Positions 62,442-64,000 of a stretch of DNA of 64,000 nucleotides are shown here, one piece after another; within the stretch, counting starts at the first letter, position 1, and each line of letters begins with the position of its first letter. The DNA comes from Luteococcus sp038433155. GTDB lineage: Bacteria; Actinomycetota; Actinomycetes; Propionibacteriales; Propionibacteriaceae. The notes below the pieces were generated by a model that saw nothing but the letters and a program-made list of their open reading frames with translations, ran no database searches and was not told the origin of the DNA. Location: positions 1 through 64,000 of the forward strand of contig NZ_JBCDMW010000022.1 of NCBI RefSeq assembly GCF_038433155.1, given 5' to 3'. Position numbers and translations under genes: made by a program.

Positions 62442-62923
62442 CAGTCCAACCCATCATCACTCAGGCGCTCGGGGCGCTCCGGGGCCAGCGGCGCCGCCAT
62501 CACGATGGCGTGCACTCCCTGCCCGTAGTAGTTCTCACGACGGGCAAGCGGCGCGAAGCCGAAGCCGTCGTAGAGGCTGATCGCGGCCTCATTGTCCTCC
62601 CGGACCTCCAACAGCATCCGGCGAGCGCCGATCGACTGCGCCCAGGCCATCCCGGCGCGCATCATCTGCTTGGCCGTGCCCTCGCCGCGGCGTTCCCGGG
62701 CCACCATGATCCGGTGCAGGTCCGCATCATCGGCGACGCACTGGAAGGTGGCCGCACCCATCACCCGGTCCTCGGCGTCCCGGGCGGTGATCACGAACCG
62801 GTCGTCGGCGGCCATCTCGTCCAGCCAGGACTGCCGCCCCCAACGCTCCCAGGTGTGGAAGCAGCCGTGCTCCATCTCCATGATGGCCTCGACGTCTTCC
62901 TCCCGGGCCGCCCCGAAGATCAT
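62441..62923 (-). CDS. rimI: Ribosomal protein S18-alanine N-acetyltransferase-like GNAT
   Basis: A 160-residue GNAT. The ATG at 62923 overlaps the tsaB stop. The acetyl-CoA loop is VARERRGEGTAKQMM, with LEVREDNEAAISLYDGFGF and a late Tyr (NYYGQG). Placement between tsaB and tsaD is the standard actinobacterial order and supports the RimI name, although GNAT specificity is not proven by sequence. Confidence 0.9.
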   Translation of the reverse strand: MIFGAAREEDVEAIMEMEHGCFHTWERWGRQSWLDEMAADDRFVITARDAEDRVMGAATFQCVADDADLHRIMVARERRGEGTAKQMMRAGMAWAQSIGARRMLLEVREDNEAAISLYDGFGFAPLARRENYYGQGVHAIVMAAPLAPERPERLSDDGLD

Positions 62924-63693
62924 CACCGCTCCGCCGTCCGGGGCTGCAGCGGCTTCAGACTGAGCCGGGCACCGCTGCTGCTGAGCAGGGTGGACTTGCG
63001 GGTGGTGGGAGCCACCGCGTCGGGCTTTCGCAGGTACATCGCGTCGCTGCCGGCATCGGGCAGTTCGGCCCAGCGGGTGGCCAGGATCCCGGCGTCCAGC
63101 CGGTCCGGCCCGTCGGCGACGAAGAGCTCCGGGCAGGCACTGCGGCCGGGCCCGGCGATGGGCAGCCCGGCGGGCAGGTCGGCGGGGGCACTGACGTGCG
63201 GTCCGTCCGTCCGGGTGCCGTCGGCGGCGTAGCGGGCCCAGTAGAGCTCCTTGCGACGGGCGTCGGAGGCAACAACGAACTCCCCTTCTGGGGCATCGTC
63301 GCTGGTCAACCACTGCTTGGCGACGATGTCCAGGCTGCACACCCCGTGCATGGGCGCGCCGGCCAGGCTGGCGATGGTGTGGCCGGTGACGATCCCCACC
63401 CGCAGGCCGGTGAAGGGGCCGGGCCCCAGCCCGACGGCCACCTCGGTGATGTCGGAGACGGCGATTCCCATCCGGGCGCACATGGCTTGGATCAGCGGCA
63501 TCAGCTTCTCGGCGTGGCCGCGACGGTCATCGATCCGGTCGCTGGCCACGATCCGGCCGTCGTGTGCCAGACCGATGCAGATGTCGGTGGAGGTGTCGAT
63601 TGCCAGCGCCCACCCCGCGCCCGGCTCGAGGTCCGTGGTCTTGCTTGCGACGTCGGCCGAGCTTGTCGAGGCCACGTTGTCAGTGCTCATCAT
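62923..63693 (-). CDS. tsaB: tRNA threonylcarbamoyladenosine biosynthesis protein TsaB
   Basis: A 256-residue ASKHA-fold partner that forms the TsaBDE complex. The ATG at 63693 makes an ATGA overlap with the tsaE stop and has GGAG five bases away; the next ATG (63690) is equally possible. The core begins LAIDTSTDICIGLAHDG, and GLGPGPFTGLRVG is the family loop. The first 25 residues are an extension that contains one dispersed repeat (encoding STSSADV). Confidence 0.95.
   Translation of the reverse strand: MMSTDNVASTSSADVASKTTDLEPGAGWALAIDTSTDICIGLAHDGRIVASDRIDDRRGHAEKLMPLIQAMCARMGIAVSDITEVAVGLGPGPFTGLRVGIVTGHTIASLAGAPMHGVCSLDIVAKQWLTSDDAPEGEFVVASDARRKELYWARYAADGTRTDGPHVSAPADLPAGLPIAGPGRSACPELFVADGPDRLDAGILATRWAELPDAGSDAMYLRKPDAVAPTTRKSTLLSSSGARLSLKPLQPRTAER
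63655..63673 (-). repeat. Dispersed short repeat in the tsaB N-terminal extension
   Basis: Reads GGCCTCGACAAGCTCGGCC on the minus strand, in frame in tsaB. Confidence 0.68.
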
Positions 63694-64000
63694 TCCTTCT
63701 CCAACTGGTGCAGGTCGACGCCCTGCCAGCGTTCCCCGGTGCCGAAGAAGTACACCACCCGGGTTTCGTCGTCGGGGTCCAGACTGCGACGGATGTCGAT
63801 CTGCAGCACGGAATCGCTGAGGCCCTCGGCCAGACCGGCGCCCCACTCCACCAGAGTCACCGCGTCCGGCAGGGTCAGGTCCAGATCAAGATCAAAGAGT
63901 TCCGCCTCGGAACCCAGCCGGTAGGCGTCGACATGTACCAGGTCCGGCCCCGCACCCCGGTTGTGGTGCACCCGGCTGAGCACGAAGGTGGGTGAGATCA
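63690..64000 (-). CDS. tsaE: tRNA threonylcarbamoyladenosine biosynthesis ATPase TsaE (5' end missing)
   Basis: The C-terminal 102 residues of TsaE, cut by the right edge. The frame stays open past the GTG at 63983 into ISPTFVLSRVHH, the conserved segment after the P-loop, so the true start lies outside. HVDAYRLGSEAELFDLDL and LVEWGAGL are family motifs. TsaE drives the t6A cycle with TsaB and TsaD encoded downstream. Confidence 0.95.
   Translation of the reverse strand, partial: ISPTFVLSRVHHNRGAGPDLVHVDAYRLGSEAELFDLDLDLTLPDAVTLVEWGAGLAEGLSDSVLQIDIRRSLDPDDETRVVYFFGTGERWQGVDLHQLEKE

Overview
The window is chromosomal DNA from a very GC-rich actinobacterium, most plausibly a member of the Propionibacteriaceae. 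The evidence is the codon use, the many GTG starts and conserved actinobacterial gene orders: a perM-like gene near purN-purH, folD with a DUF3017 gene near mdh, guaB next to guaB3, groES with a GroEL1-type groEL, and tsaE-tsaB-rimI-tsaD. It looks like ordinary core genome. I see no phage, insertion sequence, CRISPR array, rRNA or convincing tRNA.

Left part (1-13 kb): an RNase HI fused to an NTF2-like domain, an Hsp20 gene behind a HAIR (HspR-type) operator, and an LCP cell-wall ligase. A minus-strand nucleoside uptake and salvage operon follows (BMP lipoprotein, ABC ATPase, two permeases, cytidine deaminase), then a phosphotransferase overlapping a CBS-domain membrane protein. From 13 to 25 kb there is one-carbon, purine and central metabolism: purU, a DUF485 plus acetate-symporter operon behind a CRP/GlxR-like site, mdh, DUF3017, folD, purH, purN, a PadR plus HAAS-type membrane-protein module, and a perM-like gene.

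From 24 to 37 kb the theme is the cell envelope: a membrane-anchored sensor protein, an M23 peptidase, PcrA helicase, a phospholipase-D-family protein, a GlsB-type stress protein, and a PspC locus. That locus has two PspC proteins, a PspC-fused histidine kinase and its LuxR-type regulator. From 37 to 50 kb lie guaA, cysK behind a SigR/SigH-like promoter, a GH3 beta-glucosidase, an apparently autoregulated membrane-protein/regulator pair, chorismate mutase, guaB3, guaB, and mtlA-mtlD. From 50 to 64 kb lie groEL, groES behind two CIRCE operators, a THUMP-like methyltransferase, a NUDIX gene, a divergent PfkB kinase and GH4 glucosidase, a two-component system, a second PadR/HAAS module, and the tRNA t6A/acetylation operon, whose tsaE is cut by the right edge.

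The least explained material is non-coding: two families of long perfect or near-perfect palindromes, a roughly 200 bp tandem repeat 3' of guaA, and a dispersed short repeat (core TCGACAGGCTCGGCC or TCGACAAGCTCGGCC) that also occurs inside three places in two genes. Several regulatory sites can be read directly: HAIR, CIRCE x2, a PadR operator over a start codon, GTTTG-type palindromes, a CRP-like site and a SigR-like promoter. No single locus is clearly a new defence or biosynthetic system. The best candidates for something undescribed are the repeat families, the PspC protein with repeated TQxI motifs, and the autoregulated pair at 42.7-43.6 kb.
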